DNA from: JBFWNG01 sp050251195
GTDB taxonomy: Bacteria > Bdellovibrionota_B > Oligoflexia > Oligoflexales > Oligoflexaceae
Length of the DNA stretch: 64,000 nucleotides
Direction of reading: 5' to 3'
Assembly: GCA_050251195.1 (NCBI GenBank)
Contig: JBFWNG010000003.1
Span: 248,001-312,000 of the forward strand
Shown here: positions 34,563 through 43,792 of the stretch, in pieces
Position numbering within the stretch: the stretch's first letter is position 1
How the letters are laid out: each line of letters opens with the position of its first letter
Notes under the pieces: generated by a model
Databases searched by the model: none
The model's input: only the letters and a program-made list of their open reading frames with translations
Told to the model about the DNA's origin: nothing
Made by a program: the position numbers and the translations under genes

Positions 34563-36269
34563 TTAGCCTTCGGAGCAACTTTTTCTTCGATATCGTACAG
34601 TGCCGAAGCCAAGCAATATTGCCATAATAGCTCCTATCCCGACATGAGAATCGTTAGCGATACCCGCGATACAATAACTAAGCAACCCCGCAGACGCGGC
34701 TAAAGTAAACGCATCTCCGAAACGAGAGAAATCATCGCACAGTTTTATGGATTTTACAGATGAAACAAACCCTACAAGCCAAGCAGCAGAAACAAGTCCC
34801 AATGCAAATACTCCACTTGAGAAAGCGATATTAAGGTACATACTATGCGGCCGTCCAATGATCTGGTCATATATACTTAATGTTCCCAATTTTGCGTCGA
34901 AATCCGTTTGCGGAAACCTATATCGAAAAACACCGCTCCCATAACCTAGCCATGGCCTCTCAATAATCAACGGAACCGTTCGCGACCAGATATAAAAGCG
35001 CTTGGATATCATCCTGTCCCAGTCTCTTGGAAAGAGTCGCTTCGGCTCGACTGTATTGTGCATTGCTCCCCAAGCGATAATGCCGACACGATTCGCAACA
35101 ACGCCCAAATCAAAGCTTCTTCGATCTACTGTTATACGCATCGCCCGCTGAGCGTAGTTGTTCGGGATGGGGACAATGCTGCCTTCGACCCCGTCGAGAG
35201 ATCTTATCGTGGTTCTGTATTTATTTTTTTGAAAAACCGTCCCAGGATTAACACTGATGGAAATCCCGTCGGTCGTTGGAAACAGTTGAAACTGCATGTC
35301 TCGAGATTTTACCTGGGCAGAATGTCCATCGACGTCTATGTCAAGATCTACTAACTTCGATGGAAGAATCTCTAAATCTTTTTCCTCATCACGAAAACTC
35401 AGAACAGATGATACCAAAACAAATAATAAAGTCCCGGTCACGAAAGCTTGCAAATTCAGGATCCTCTTTATACCCCCGATAATAAGGACGTAACAGACCG
35501 CAATACCGAAGGCTAACCAACCCGTCCTACTGTAACTTCCAATCAGCATAACGGAAACGAGAACAAAGACGAACCACCAAGGATCTTTTAAATTAACACG
35601 CTTTGTGATCTGTCGACTGAATACCATGCTTAGAATCATGGCCGAGAAGGTGCCTAAATAATTCGGGTTAGCGAAGGTACCAGAAGCTTGGCCCACACCT
35701 GTCCAAACATATTTCATGGGAAGTTCGAGTGTCGAACCGGTCATTAGATAACGCACCCAAGCCCATTCGAAAATGTTGAAATCGATTATTTGGCAAATAC
35801 TTAAGATCCCCTGAACAACTGCCGTGAAAGCGAGACTACCCCACACTAACCTTGCTGGAATATAGGCCGAGTAGGCCCAAAGTGCCAAGACCAGGTAGCA
35901 TAGCCATGTAGCTGCACCTTCGAGGTACTCCGGGTATCCCCAGAGGGCAAGTGATAAGTCTTCTTGAGTGAAGGCAGAAACTACAATACCAAAGACTCCC
36001 GCCGATAATAACTTTAGGGCGACTGGCAGATGCGCAAACCGTTTAAAGCGGGAAAAAGAAACCCCTAGGGCCACGATGGCCAATATGGCAAATGCTATTG
36101 TTTTGTAGTGAGCAAACCAGTCGCCTTCCTGATTCATCATTAAAAACGGAAGACGAGGTTTCAGGTCGTATATCCGCAGGTGTACGATGTTAGGAACGAC
36201 CGCGAGGCAACCGAGGGCGATTAGAGAATCAACGCTTTTTTGGATATTATTATTGGAAGGCCCGCTCAT
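34563..36269 (-). CDS. O-antigen ligase/polymerase family protein (third of three)
   Basis: A 568-residue multi-helix protein with the Wzy_C core: SYSRTGWLAFGIAVCYVLI (conserved Arg loop), a long periplasmic segment of about 130 residues (roughly 300-430), then RPWLGYGSGVFRYRFP and GRPHSMYLNIAFSSGVFALGLVS, equivalent to the H-N-x-x-L segment of ligases (here P-H-S). The long loop with mixed strands is typical of WaaL/PglL-type enzymes. It heads the minus-strand group with the MBOAT pair. It may ligate the finished polymer to lipid A or protein, or may act as a second polymerase. Confidence 0.75.
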   Translation of the reverse strand: MSGPSNNNIQKSVDSLIALGCLAVVPNIVHLRIYDLKPRLPFLMMNQEGDWFAHYKTIAFAILAIVALGVSFSRFKRFAHLPVALKLLSAGVFGIVVSAFTQEDLSLALWGYPEYLEGAATWLCYLVLALWAYSAYIPARLVWGSLAFTAVVQGILSICQIIDFNIFEWAWVRYLMTGSTLELPMKYVWTGVGQASGTFANPNYLGTFSAMILSMVFSRQITKRVNLKDPWWFVFVLVSVMLIGSYSRTGWLAFGIAVCYVLIIGGIKRILNLQAFVTGTLLFVLVSSVLSFRDEEKDLEILPSKLVDLDIDVDGHSAQVKSRDMQFQLFPTTDGISISVNPGTVFQKNKYRTTIRSLDGVEGSIVPIPNNYAQRAMRITVDRRSFDLGVVANRVGIIAWGAMHNTVEPKRLFPRDWDRMISKRFYIWSRTVPLIIERPWLGYGSGVFRYRFPQTDFDAKLGTLSIYDQIIGRPHSMYLNIAFSSGVFALGLVSAAWLVGFVSSVKSIKLCDDFSRFGDAFTLAASAGLLSYCIAGIANDSHVGIGAIMAILLGFGTVRYRRKSCSEG

Positions 36270-36325
36270 ATGTACTCAATCTTTTTTGAAATGATAACAA
36301 ATAAGCAGGGCGCGCGTTAAGAAAG

Positions 36326-36343
36326 AAAAATAGAACTATTTTT
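36326..36343. terminator. weak A/T-rich hairpin
   Basis: AAAAATAG-AA-CTATTTTT lies between the lipoprotein stop (36359, minus) and the start of the Wzy-like gene. The stem has almost only A-T pairs, so it is a weak candidate terminator. Confidence 0.25.
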
Positions 36344-36358
36344 GGCAGTGTGAGAGTA

Positions 36359-37063
36359 TCAGAAAGCAGTCTTTACCTGCAATGGTCCTTCGGGTGCGAC
36401 AAATTCGTAGTTTGGTCCTGGGACGTAATACAGAACATTGCCTTTGACTGGCTCCCAGTAAGCGCCAGACGCATCGCACTCGCGACTTGCTAACGTCGAT
36501 ACGTCGATCGCTTCTTCCTCTCCCGTAGCTTGATAGAACTGGCTACTTTCTTCTCCCAGCTTAATGATTGTACCCGCAATTGGCCGATCAGTAAGAAGAC
36601 AATCGTGAGCATCCTTGAAACAATGATTATTTACTGGATCCGTACATTCGCTGCAGTATCCATTTTCGCACAGCCCGGAGTAGTACTCGCCCGAACGATT
36701 TAAGGCAACTACCGCGCCATCGTCCGACTTTATCCCGTAGTCGGGCCAACTACTATACAACAATGTCCCAATTGTGTTTCCTTTGCTATCAAAAACCTGC
36801 ACATCAGCATCATTCTCTTTAAGAACCCATTCGTTCGCAGTGCAAGTATAGAAAACAGCCTCATCTTTGACATAAACTAATGTTCCCGACATCTCTTCAG
36901 CGCATTCAGGGAGATTTGAAGAGGCTTTAACCTGCAAGAAGGACTCTTGATCCTGAATTGCTGATTCTTCCACTTTGCTATCTGTCTTACCTTCTTCATT
37001 CCGATCACAGGAAAGACCAATTAACATTATACAAATTGAAAGCATTCGCAGCTGGTTGATCAT
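36359..37063 (-). CDS. cysteine-rich lipoprotein of unknown function
   Basis: A 234-residue protein. The start MINQLRMLS at 37063 is set by a GGTGGAG site 6 bases upstream. The GTG further up is not used. ICIMLIGLSC is a signal peptide with lipobox, giving Cys near residue 19 as the lipid anchor, followed by a charged linker. The mature part has several Cys pairs (for example CENGYCSEC and HCFKDAHDC), suggesting disulfides in the periplasm or on the cell surface. GTLVYVKDEAVFYTCTANEWVLK resembles short repeats seen in surface lipoproteins of Bdellovibrio relatives. No function is assignable. Confidence 0.7.
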   Translation of the reverse strand: MINQLRMLSICIMLIGLSCDRNEEGKTDSKVEESAIQDQESFLQVKASSNLPECAEEMSGTLVYVKDEAVFYTCTANEWVLKENDADVQVFDSKGNTIGTLLYSSWPDYGIKSDDGAVVALNRSGEYYSGLCENGYCSECTDPVNNHCFKDAHDCLLTDRPIAGTIIKLGEESSQFYQATGEEEAIDVSTLASRECDASGAYWEPVKGNVLYYVPGPNYEFVAPEGPLQVKTAF

Positions 37064-37473
37064 TGCAGACTCCACCTAAAATATGACTTTACTTGCCCCT
37101 TACCCTCGAAGTACGTCTTTCTAATCTTTTCGCCAAACTTCTTCCGACCACAGGAAAACTGGAAGGACGACAGAAAGGGTCATATTCAGATGATATCGGG
37201 AAAAACGTACCGGGTTTAAGGAAGAAAAATACGACATCTAAAAGTCAGTATTTACTGTAGGTTGAATGTTCGTAGGACGACTAATTAAAATGCGAATCAC
37301 TTATCGGGGCAGCATTTCCCTGAACCCTGTCAAGACGAAAAATATCCTCCTCAGGCCAAATTGAAATAATCTTCAACCTCTGTATTTACCAAGACTTAAT
37401 ATCTCATTGACACCCAGAATCTAACTCCCTATTTTAACACTACTTACTATCTAGTCGCCAACAAAGGGGCATT
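37064..37473. other. gene-free divergent intergenic region
   Basis: About 400 bases lie between the divergent lipoprotein and outer-membrane-protein genes, with no credible coding frame. It is A/T-rich. It holds one strong promoter (37407-37435) near its right end. I see no RNA gene or clear repeat in the remainder. Confidence 0.6.
37407..37435 (+). promoter_or_regulatory. strong sigma70-type promoter
   Basis: TTGACA (37407-37412), a 17-base spacer and TATTTT (37430-37435). The expected start is near 37442, about 30 bases before the ATG at 37474. Confidence 0.72.
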
Positions 37474-38103
37474 ATGCGAGTGGGATCCAAAATAGTAACG
37501 GCAATTTTGTCCACCCTCCTCGCTAGTGCAAGTTACGGTGAGTCGGATGTCCCGCCCGCACCCGGACCATCAGTCACAGCGAACACCCCCACAACCCGTT
37601 CTGCCGCTCTCGTGCTTAAAGCAACGAAACTAGCTGACCAGAATGCCTCATTCGTTGGGATGAGAGGCGGAGTGCACTTTTACTCTAACTTAATCTTCGG
37701 AGTTGAGGGTTACGCCTTACCTAAAAAGATTGATTACAAGGACGACGATTTCTCGGGTCAACTTGATCTTTCATACGGTGGTTTGTCTTTGGGATATCAA
37801 GTGTGGGAGCAAGATAATTTCTTTATAACTTTTTCCACGTTAGTGGGATGGGGAACGGTGTTTTCGCGAAGTAACGCTACTGTTCCTGACACGGGACTTA
37901 GATCGCAGAGCGTTTCGCATTTTCTTGTTCGGGATCAGATGACGGTTATTGAGCCTGAGATTACTTTTGAGAATGCTATTACCGAGAATTTTAGCGTTGC
38001 TGTTGGGGCGGGTTATCGCTCGACAACGGGGGTTGATAAGAACGTTGCTGGGAATTTGGATGCGCCTACGGCGGTGGCTTCGTTTATCTATACGGCTTAT
38101 TGA
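37474..38103 (+). CDS. putative outer-membrane beta-barrel protein
   Basis: A 209-residue protein with a signal peptide (VTAILSTLLASASYG, cleavage near residue 23) and a Pro/Thr-rich linker. The remainder has alternating strands (FVGMRGGVHFYSNLIFGVEGYAL, LDLSYGGLSLGYQVW, FSVAVGAGYRSTT) ending in Tyr, like a small eight-strand barrel. It is driven by a near-consensus promoter, so it may be abundant. It is convergent with sucA and separated from it by a repeat-rich gap. No specific family recognised. Confidence 0.68.
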   Translation: MRVGSKIVTAILSTLLASASYGESDVPPAPGPSVTANTPTTRSAALVLKATKLADQNASFVGMRGGVHFYSNLIFGVEGYALPKKIDYKDDDFSGQLDLSYGGLSLGYQVWEQDNFFITFSTLVGWGTVFSRSNATVPDTGLRSQSVSHFLVRDQMTVIEPEITFENAITENFSVAVGAGYRSTTGVDKNVAGNLDAPTAVASFIYTAY

Positions 38104-38114
38104 GTTGTGGGATT

Positions 38115-38145
38115 GAGATTCCTTCGCTTCGCTCAGGATGATGAA
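38115..38145. repeat. dispersed HPERSEG-type repeat copy (reverse orientation)
   Basis: GAGATTCCTTCGCTTCGC followed by TCAGGATGATGA is the reverse complement of the copy at 703-730. It lies just after the stop of the outer-membrane-like gene. Confidence 0.65.
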
Positions 38146-38180
38146 CTCGCGAACTAGATGACGAACTCGCGCACAAGATG
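38137..38180. repeat. 20-bp tandem repeat
   Basis: Two 20-base units, GATGATGAACTCGCGAACTA and GATGACGAACTCGCGCACAA, are followed by the start of a third (GATGGCGA). They abut the dispersed repeat in the gap between convergent genes. Confidence 0.6.
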
Positions 38181-38197
38181 GCGACCACCAGTGGAGG

Positions 38198-38224
38198 ATG
38201 CCCGAAGCGTGAGGCGCCGGGCAT
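38198..38224. repeat. palindromic element in convergent gap
   Basis: ATGCCCG and CGGGCAT form a 7-bp stem around a 13-base GC-rich loop. No U-run follows on either strand. A similar CATGCCCGGCG sequence occurs at about 4154, in another convergent gap. It may serve as a terminator-like or transcript-stabilising element. Confidence 0.4.
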
Positions 38225-38232
38225 AACAGACG

Positions 38233-41031
38233 TCACGACGATGTCGCTTCCTTCTTAATCGGCGAAGCCAACCCCAAAGTATCATGCAAAATCCTCTGCT
38301 GCTCCTTCGCATGCGACTTCACAGAACCCTCTGCCGTTGTACCAGCCTCTTTACGCCCTGAGTATACAAACTCCTGACCCGCGCTCAAATGCTTGCGAAT
38401 CCGCGTTTGCACGTACGTCCAGGCGCCCATATTGGCGGGTTCTTCCTGTGACCATACCACCGTCTTTGCATTCGAGTAGTTCGTGAGAATCTCCTCGAAC
38501 CGTTTATGCGCGAATGGATACAGCTGTTCGATCCGAATGATAGCCGTGCTACCTGCTACTTGCTCGAACTCTTTGCGGGTTTCCATGAGGTCGTAGTAGA
38601 TCTTGCCGCTGCAGAAGACAACGCGTTGGACGTCTTCCGGCTTGGTGATGTCCGTATCGTCAATGATCTCCTGGAACTCTCCGTTGGTAAGATCCTTAAG
38701 CGTACATACAACCTTGGGATGTCGGAGCAAGCTCTTCGGGCTCATAATAATCAAAGGTTTGCGGAAATCCCTCGCAAGCTGTCTGCGCAACGCGTGGAAC
38801 AGCTGGCCAGGCGTTGTTAGATTAGCAAGCTGCATGTTCGAGTTACCACAGAGCTGCAGGAATCTCTCCGGGCGCGCACTGGAGTGTTCCGGTCCCATGC
38901 CTTCATGGCCATGAGGCAGAAGCAGCACGAGCCCTGAGGCTTGTTTCCACTTTGCTTCCGATGCAGACAAGAATTGGTCGATGATGATCTGCGCGCCGTT
39001 ATTGAAGTCGCCGAACTGCGCTTCCCATAGAACGAGCGCGTCGCGATCGGCGACCGAGTAACCAAACTCAAATCCCAACACCCCTTGTTCGGAGAGCGGG
39101 CTATTGATCACGTCCACGAGTTCTCGCGGCTTCGCGATCTGATGAAGGATAAAAAGCGATTTACCCGTTTCGTAGTCTTTCGTCACCGCGTGGCGGTGGC
39201 TGAAAGTGCCGCGGCGGCAGTCTTGGCCGGATAGGCGTACGTGTCTGCCTTGTTTCGCGAGCGATCCATAGGCGAGGAGTTCTGCCATGCCCCAATCGAT
39301 CTTGTCTTCTTTCATCATCGCTTGGCGTGAATCGAATAACTTTTTGATTTTTGGATGCGGCACGAAGTCTTTTGGGAACGTGGTGATGTCGTGCGCTATC
39401 TGTGTGAGAATCTCTTTACTCACTTTGGTCACGGCCGGTTTGAGCATTTGATTTTCGTCGGCTTTGATGATCTTGAGGCTGTTCTCGAGTTCTTTTGGAA
39501 TTGTTGTGAGGATCTCGAGATTGCCTTTGCGGACTCGGTCGAGGCAGTCTTGCAGATGGTCTCTGAATTCTGCTGATTTGTGTTCGACGTAGTTGGCTTC
39601 GATGACGCCTTCGGCTACGAGGCGCTCTTCGTATTGTTTGAGGACCGAAGGATGGCTCTTGATAATTTTGTACATGAGCGGCTGGGTGAAGCTTGGCTCG
39701 TCGGTTTCGTTGTGACCGTGGCGGCGATAGCCGACGAGGTCGATAACGACGTCTTTGTGGAATTTTTGTCGGTAGGCCGTTGCTAGGATTGCTGTCCAGG
39801 CAACCGCTTCGGGATCGTCCGCGTTGACGTGGAGAACGGGTGCTCGCACCATTTTCGCGATGTCGGAGCTGTAATCGCACGATCGGCCTTCTTCCGGATC
39901 GGTAGTGAATCCGACCTGGTTGTTGGTGATGATATGGATCGTGCCGCCGGTTGAGTAGGCATGAAGTTCGGACAGGTTGAGTGTTTCCGCTACGATGCCT
40001 TGTCCGACAAACGAGGCGTCGCCGTGGATCAAGATTGGCATGAGCCTTGTTCTTTCGTCGTCGTGGATCAGTCTTTGTCTTGCGCGGGCAAAGCCTTCGA
40101 CGACCGGGTTGACCGCTTCGAGATGGCTTGGGTTTGGCGACAGATACACGCGAACTTTTTCTTCACCGAATGTTTTCACGTAGCTTGCAAAACCCATGTG
40201 GTATTTTACGTCGCCATCGATGTCGTGGGTGATGGTGTCGCTGCCTTCAAATTCTTTCAGCATGAGTTCGTAGGGTTTGCCCATGTAGTTGGCGAGGACG
40301 TTGAGACGGCCGCGGTGGGCCATGCCCATGCAGATCTCTTCGACTTTTTCTCTGGAGGCTTCCGTCGTGACGATGTCGAGAAGAGGTATGAGGGATTCGA
40401 GACCTTCGGCGGAAAATCTTTTTTGTCCGAGGAAACGATCCTGCAAGAACTTCTCGAAGTTCTCGGCTCTAATGAGTTTGGAGAGGATTGAGATTTTCGT
40501 GTCTTTGGGTAGCGTTGGACGATTGCGGCAGCTTTCCATTTGTTCTTGGAACCAGGTGACGATCTCCACGGAGTTGATTTCCCGGAAGTCCGCGCCGATT
40601 TTGCCGCAGTAGGTTTCTTGCAAGAGAGATTTGATTTCGGAGAATGGTACCGCGCCTGTGATTGGCAAGTTTGCCGGATGGAACAATTGGTTGGGATCCA
40701 CGTCGCCAAGGCCGTGCGCTTCGGGAAGCATGAAGTCTTTGAGTTCCGTGGTTGGCGCGAGTGGGTTGAGATCCGCCGATAGATGGCCTAGTCGACGATA
40801 GAGGTTGATAAAGGCTTCGACGCGGGCTTCGTGTTTGTTGACTCCCTCGCCTCCGGTCGTCGCGACGGCTCCTCCGATTCGGGAGGAAAAGTCGTAGCCT
40901 TTGAAGAAATATCGCCAACTCGGATCGACGCTCGCAGGATCTTCTTGATACTTGCGATACAGTGAATCTATGAACGTCGCGTTCGCGCCGCTCGCAAACG
41001 AAAAATCATCCGGATTTTTGTCTTTAGCCAT
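38233..41031 (-). CDS. sucA: 2-oxoglutarate dehydrogenase E1 component
   Basis: A 932-residue thiamine-diphosphate enzyme of normal E1o length. The start has the SFASGANATFIDSLYRKYQEDPASVDPSWRYFF segment that docks to the E2 core. The body contains EICMGMAHRGRLNVL, the TPP-binding GDASFVGQGIVAETLNLS ... NNQVGFTT region, and YRRHGHNETDEPSFTQPLMY, all characteristic. It decarboxylates 2-oxoglutarate and passes the succinyl group to the E2 lipoyl arm in the TCA cycle. It is the last gene of odhB-lpdA-sucA, only 18 bases after lpdA, with an AGGACAG ribosome site. Confidence 0.97.
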   Translation of the reverse strand: MAKDKNPDDFSFASGANATFIDSLYRKYQEDPASVDPSWRYFFKGYDFSSRIGGAVATTGGEGVNKHEARVEAFINLYRRLGHLSADLNPLAPTTELKDFMLPEAHGLGDVDPNQLFHPANLPITGAVPFSEIKSLLQETYCGKIGADFREINSVEIVTWFQEQMESCRNRPTLPKDTKISILSKLIRAENFEKFLQDRFLGQKRFSAEGLESLIPLLDIVTTEASREKVEEICMGMAHRGRLNVLANYMGKPYELMLKEFEGSDTITHDIDGDVKYHMGFASYVKTFGEEKVRVYLSPNPSHLEAVNPVVEGFARARQRLIHDDERTRLMPILIHGDASFVGQGIVAETLNLSELHAYSTGGTIHIITNNQVGFTTDPEEGRSCDYSSDIAKMVRAPVLHVNADDPEAVAWTAILATAYRQKFHKDVVIDLVGYRRHGHNETDEPSFTQPLMYKIIKSHPSVLKQYEERLVAEGVIEANYVEHKSAEFRDHLQDCLDRVRKGNLEILTTIPKELENSLKIIKADENQMLKPAVTKVSKEILTQIAHDITTFPKDFVPHPKIKKLFDSRQAMMKEDKIDWGMAELLAYGSLAKQGRHVRLSGQDCRRGTFSHRHAVTKDYETGKSLFILHQIAKPRELVDVINSPLSEQGVLGFEFGYSVADRDALVLWEAQFGDFNNGAQIIIDQFLSASEAKWKQASGLVLLLPHGHEGMGPEHSSARPERFLQLCGNSNMQLANLTTPGQLFHALRRQLARDFRKPLIIMSPKSLLRHPKVVCTLKDLTNGEFQEIIDDTDITKPEDVQRVVFCSGKIYYDLMETRKEFEQVAGSTAIIRIEQLYPFAHKRFEEILTNYSNAKTVVWSQEEPANMGAWTYVQTRIRKHLSAGQEFVYSGRKEAGTTAEGSVKSHAKEQQRILHDTLGLASPIKKEATSS

Positions 41032-41049
41032 GGACGCTGTCCTCTATTT

Positions 41050-42450
41050 TTAAAAATGTATAGCTCGTTTTTCGACGGCTAAGCAAGCTTCTTTGATCGC
41101 TTCAGTTAGGGTTGGATGCGCGTGGACCGACCGGGCAATATCCTCGCTGCTGGCCCGGTATTCAAAGGCCACGGCGATTTCCCCGATCATTTCCGAGGCA
41201 TGAAGTCCGACGATGTGAACTCCCAAAAGCTCATCCGTTGTCTCATCGGCTATAACCTTCACGAACCCGTCGGTTTCGCCGGCACATTTAGCACGGCCGT
41301 TGGCGGAAAACGGGAACTTCCCTATTTTGACTTTCAGGTTCTCCGCCTTGCATTGCGCCTCGGTCAAACCGACAGAGGCAACCTCGGGGGAGGTGTAAAT
41401 GACGTTGGGGATCGCCTTGTAATTCACGTGTCCGGGCTTGCCGGCGATGATCTCGGCGCATGCGGCACCCTCTTCCTCGGCCTTGTGCGCGAGCATGGGG
41501 CCTCGGACGACGTCGCCGATGGCGTAGATGCCGGGTACTTTGGTTTCGAAATGATCGTTGATCTCTACCCTACCGCGGTCGTCGGCCGATAGTCCCGCCT
41601 TGGCGAGATCAAGACCGTCCGTGTAAGGTCTGCGGCCTACGGAGACCATGAGTTTGTCGCACTCGATCTCGGATTGTTTGCCTTGGGTTTCGAGAGTGAC
41701 AACGAGCTTCTGGCCCTTTTTCTTGGCGCCCAGGAACTTCGATTTCTCGTGGAGTTCCATTTTGAGGGCTTTCATTGCTTTTGTCATGGTTCGGACAACG
41801 TCTTGGTCCCAGCCGAAGAGGATGTTCTCCATCGCCTCGATCACGGTAACCTTCGAACCGAGTCTTGCCCACACGCTGCCCATCTCGAGACCGATGACGC
41901 CGCCGCCCACGACCACGAGGTGCTCGGGGACTTTGGGGAACGAGAGTGCGCCGGTGGAGCTGACGATGGTTTTTTCGTCGAACGGGGCTGTTTTGAGTTC
42001 GATGGGGGCGCTGCCTGTGGCGATGATGATGTTTTTCGCGGTGATCTCTTGAGCCTTGCCGCCGTCGGCGGTGATTTTTACCTGATTTTTGGCAACGAAA
42101 CTTCCCACGCCTTTGAAGTAAGTGACTTTATTTTTTTTGAACAAGCCTTCGATGCCGCCGCAGAGATTGCCGACGATGTCTTCTTTGCGCTTAAGGATTT
42201 TATCGAGATCAAAAGACACCTTGTCGTAAACGACGCCGAGGTCTTTCGCGACGCCGTGCGCGTGGTGATAGGCTTCGGAAGATTGCAACAGGGCCTTGCT
42301 CGGGATGCAGCCCACGTTGAGGCAGGTGCCGCCTAAGCTGCCGCGGAATTCTATGCAGGCGGTTTTCAAACCGAGTTGTGCCGCGCGGATCGCTGCGACA
42401 TAACCGCCGGGACCGCCGCCGATAACGACAACATCAAACTCTTCTGACAT
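41050..42450 (-). CDS. lpdA: dihydrolipoyl dehydrogenase (E3)
   Basis: A 466-residue flavoprotein. It has VIGGGPGGYVAAIRAAQLG (FAD), the redox-active disulfide GGTCLNVGCIPSKALL, a second dinucleotide fold VVVGGGVIGLEMGSVWARLG (NAD), and the C-terminal dimer-interface catalytic HAHPTLTEAIKEA. It reoxidises the dihydrolipoyl arm of the 2-oxoglutarate (and possibly pyruvate) dehydrogenase complex, producing NADH. It is placed between E2 and E1, three bases after odhB, which suggests dedicated service to this complex. Confidence 0.97.
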   Translation of the reverse strand: MSEEFDVVVIGGGPGGYVAAIRAAQLGLKTACIEFRGSLGGTCLNVGCIPSKALLQSSEAYHHAHGVAKDLGVVYDKVSFDLDKILKRKEDIVGNLCGGIEGLFKKNKVTYFKGVGSFVAKNQVKITADGGKAQEITAKNIIIATGSAPIELKTAPFDEKTIVSSTGALSFPKVPEHLVVVGGGVIGLEMGSVWARLGSKVTVIEAMENILFGWDQDVVRTMTKAMKALKMELHEKSKFLGAKKKGQKLVVTLETQGKQSEIECDKLMVSVGRRPYTDGLDLAKAGLSADDRGRVEINDHFETKVPGIYAIGDVVRGPMLAHKAEEEGAACAEIIAGKPGHVNYKAIPNVIYTSPEVASVGLTEAQCKAENLKVKIGKFPFSANGRAKCAGETDGFVKVIADETTDELLGVHIVGLHASEMIGEIAVAFEYRASSEDIARSVHAHPTLTEAIKEACLAVEKRAIHF

Positions 42451-42453
42451 CTT

Positions 42454-43710
42454 TTAAACTCCCAAAAGCAAGCGACCTGGATCTTCGATGCCTTCTTTTA
42501 TCTTGACGAGAAAGCCTACGGCTTCTTTGCCGTCTACGATGCGATGATCATAGGAGAGCGCCACGTACATCATCGGGCGTACGACAACCTGGCCGCCCAC
42601 GACGACAGGTCGTTCTTCGATTTTGTGCATGCCAAGAATAGCGCTCTGCGGCGGATTGAGGATCGGCGTGGACAAGAGTGAGCCGAAGACTCCGCCGTTG
42701 GAGATCGTGAACGTTCCGCCTTGAAGTTCGTCGAGCGTGATTTTGCCTTCGCGGCCTTTCGCGGCGTAATCGGCGATAGCCTTCTCGATGCCTTGGAAGC
42801 TTAGGTCCTCGCAGTTGCGGATAACGGGGACGATCAAGCCGCGTTCTGTCGATACCGCGACGCCGATGTCGCAGTAGTCGTGGTAAACGACCTCGTCGCC
42901 TTCGATGTAAGCGTTGATCTGCGGAATCGCTTTGAGCGCTTCGATTGCCGCTTTGAGGAAGAAGCTCATGAAGCCGAGGTTGATTCCGTATTTTTCTTTG
43001 AAAGCGTCTTTGTATTTTTTGCGAACTTCCATCACCGTGCTCATGTCGATCTCGTTGAACGTTGTGAGCATGGCGGCTGTTTGTTGGGCCATGACGAGGC
43101 GTTCGGCGATCTTTTGGCGCAGACGGCTCATCTTCTCGCGTCGTTCGCCGCGAGCGCCGGGGACAACGACCGCACGAAGCTGCGTTGGCGCAGACGGCGG
43201 AGCCGTTGGGAACGCCGGTTTAACTACGGCGGCTTCGGGTTTTTCGGATACGTGTTTAAGCACGTCGCCTTTGATCAAGCGTCCGTCTTTGCCGGAGGCT
43301 TCGATGGTTTCAGGGCTGAGGTTATGTTCTTCCACGAGCCTGCCGACAGCAGGGCTGAGCGGAGCGTCTTTGGATTTTTTTCCGGGCTTTTGTTCTTTCT
43401 TGGACGTACCCGTAACCTTGGGTTCTTCGGCTTTGGCTTTTGCCGCGGGTTGGGGTTTCTTTGCCGAGCCTTCTTTGCTCTCGGATATCTTTGCGATGAT
43501 GTCTTTGACTTTGACGGTTTCGCCTTCTTTCTTAAGAAGTTCGATCACGCCTTCATGTTCTGAAACAATCTCTACTGTCGCCTTGTCCGTCTCCAGCTCT
43601 GCGAGAACATCGTCTCTCTTGACGAAATCGCCAGTTGCCTTATGCCATTTAAAGATCTCGCCTTCTTGGACAGACTCGCCTACTTCGGGTACCCGAACCT
43701 CGAACACCAT
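42454..43710 (-). CDS. odhB: dihydrolipoamide succinyltransferase (E2)
   Basis: A 418-residue three-domain acyltransferase. The N-terminal lipoyl domain (residues 1-77) carries ETDKATVEIVS, with the lipoylated Lys. An Ala/Lys/Pro-rich linker follows, then a peripheral-subunit-binding domain (LSPAVGRLVEEHNLSPETIEASGKDGRLIKGDVL). The catalytic domain has MTTFNEIDMS-like features and ends with SYDHRIVDGKEAVGFL (active His and Asp). It forms the core of the 2-oxoglutarate dehydrogenase complex. It is first in the operon, with a GAGGAG-type ribosome site 7 bases before the ATG. The E2-E3-E1 order differs from the common E1-E2-E3 arrangement. Confidence 0.96.
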   Translation of the reverse strand: MVFEVRVPEVGESVQEGEIFKWHKATGDFVKRDDVLAELETDKATVEIVSEHEGVIELLKKEGETVKVKDIIAKISESKEGSAKKPQPAAKAKAEEPKVTGTSKKEQKPGKKSKDAPLSPAVGRLVEEHNLSPETIEASGKDGRLIKGDVLKHVSEKPEAAVVKPAFPTAPPSAPTQLRAVVVPGARGERREKMSRLRQKIAERLVMAQQTAAMLTTFNEIDMSTVMEVRKKYKDAFKEKYGINLGFMSFFLKAAIEALKAIPQINAYIEGDEVVYHDYCDIGVAVSTERGLIVPVIRNCEDLSFQGIEKAIADYAAKGREGKITLDELQGGTFTISNGGVFGSLLSTPILNPPQSAILGMHKIEERPVVVGGQVVVRPMMYVALSYDHRIVDGKEAVGFLVKIKEGIEDPGRLLLGV

Positions 43711-43792
43711 CTAAGAACTCCTCATAGCAGACAGTTTCTCTCATTAAATAGTAACCAAAATTTCTCAACGCCACGTCGGCAATAAGTACCGA

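Noticed and set aside
42914..43714. 266-residue frame antisense to odhB
   Set aside because: Shadow of a GC-structured conserved gene; odhB motifs are unambiguous.
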